Source: DASYSL01 sp036003365 (lineage in GTDB: Bacteria; Eisenbacteria; RBG-16-71-46; DASYSL01). From it: DNA of 6,677 nucleotides. The translations under genes and the position numbers were made by a program. The stretch covers positions 1-6,677 of the forward strand of contig DASYSL010000147.1 of the NCBI GenBank assembly GCA_036003365.1. Direction: 5' to 3'. Of this stretch, positions 6,559 through 6,677 are shown one piece after another; the stretch's first letter is position 1; each line of letters begins with the position of its first letter. The notes below the pieces were generated by a model that saw nothing but the letters and a program-made list of their open reading frames with translations, was not told the DNA's origin and made no database searches.

Positions 6559-6677
6559 TCAGCGCCGCGCCGCCACGACGTCTTCGATCTCGGAAATCGC
6601 GCGCTCCACGTCGTCTTCGCTGTTGTAGAAGTGCGGGCCCACGCGCAGGCCGACTTGCGGGCGCCAGTCGACGACGA
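6559..6677 (-). CDS. C-terminal end of a class V PLP enzyme, possibly kynureninase-like
   Basis: Only the last 39 codons are in the window; the N-terminus lies beyond the right edge. The visible residues include VVDWRPQVGLRVGPHFYNS followed by an acidic helix (EDDVERAISEIEDVV) and the stop. D-x-R-P followed by (I/L)R-(hydrophobic)-(A/G/S)-P-x-x-YN is the C-terminal signature of the class V aminotransferase superfamily, which includes kynureninase, cysteine desulfurase-like proteins and isopenicillin-N-epimerase-like proteins. Coupling to kynB (2-bp gap) makes a kynureninase role attractive: kynurenine to anthranilate and alanine. However, the R-V-G-P-H-F-Y-N form looks more like generic class V members than the classical kynureninase end. 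The superfamily call is reasonable; the substrate is inferred from context only. Confidence 0.6.
   Translation of the reverse strand, partial: VVDWRPQVGLRVGPHFYNSEDDVERAISEIEDVVAARR

Noticed and set aside
5804..6628. 274-codon plus-strand open frame, and 5716-6294 beside it
   Set aside because: Mostly antisense to kynB, whose metal-binding motifs are intact; both frames also run through the strong rightward terminator.

Overview
The window is GC-rich, densely coded bacterial chromosome with short gaps and Shine-Dalgarno-type starts. Nothing marks it as phage, plasmid or mobile element. No gene here fixes the phylum. The high GC, the single-chain E1 dehydrogenase and the AroH-TyrA fusion would suit an uncultured soil-type Gram-negative lineage, but that is a guess.

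Layout. A leftward (minus-strand) cluster fills the left two thirds. Starting at 4279 it encodes a branched-chain 2-oxoacid dehydrogenase E1 with alpha and beta parts in one chain. An aminopeptidase P (742-2118) follows, then a chorismate mutase-prephenate dehydrogenase fusion that runs off the left edge (1-706). The gaps are 37 and 35 bp, so one operon is likely. A sigma70-like promoter sits at 4342-4370, and its -35 box is one arm of a perfect short palindrome. A class III PLP aminotransferase (4394-5719) is transcribed divergently to the right. It is followed by a 243-bp non-coding gap with a good -10 box, several predicted hairpins and a strong rightward intrinsic terminator; this may be a small RNA gene or a long 3' UTR. 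At the right edge, converging from the minus strand, lie the C-terminal end of a fold-type-I PLP enzyme (class V family, possibly the kynureninase of the pathway) and, 2 bp after its stop, a KynB-type kynurenine formamidase that starts with TTG.

Function. The theme is amino-acid metabolism: branched-chain oxoacid oxidation, X-Pro peptide trimming, tyrosine synthesis from chorismate, amino-group transfer and tryptophan (kynurenine) degradation. The least ordinary item is the fusion in which the trimeric AroH-type chorismate mutase, not the AroQ type found in enterobacterial TyrA, is joined to prephenate dehydrogenase. The second is the structured non-coding stretch at 5795-5964. I see no defence system, CRISPR array, tRNA, rRNA or insertion sequence.
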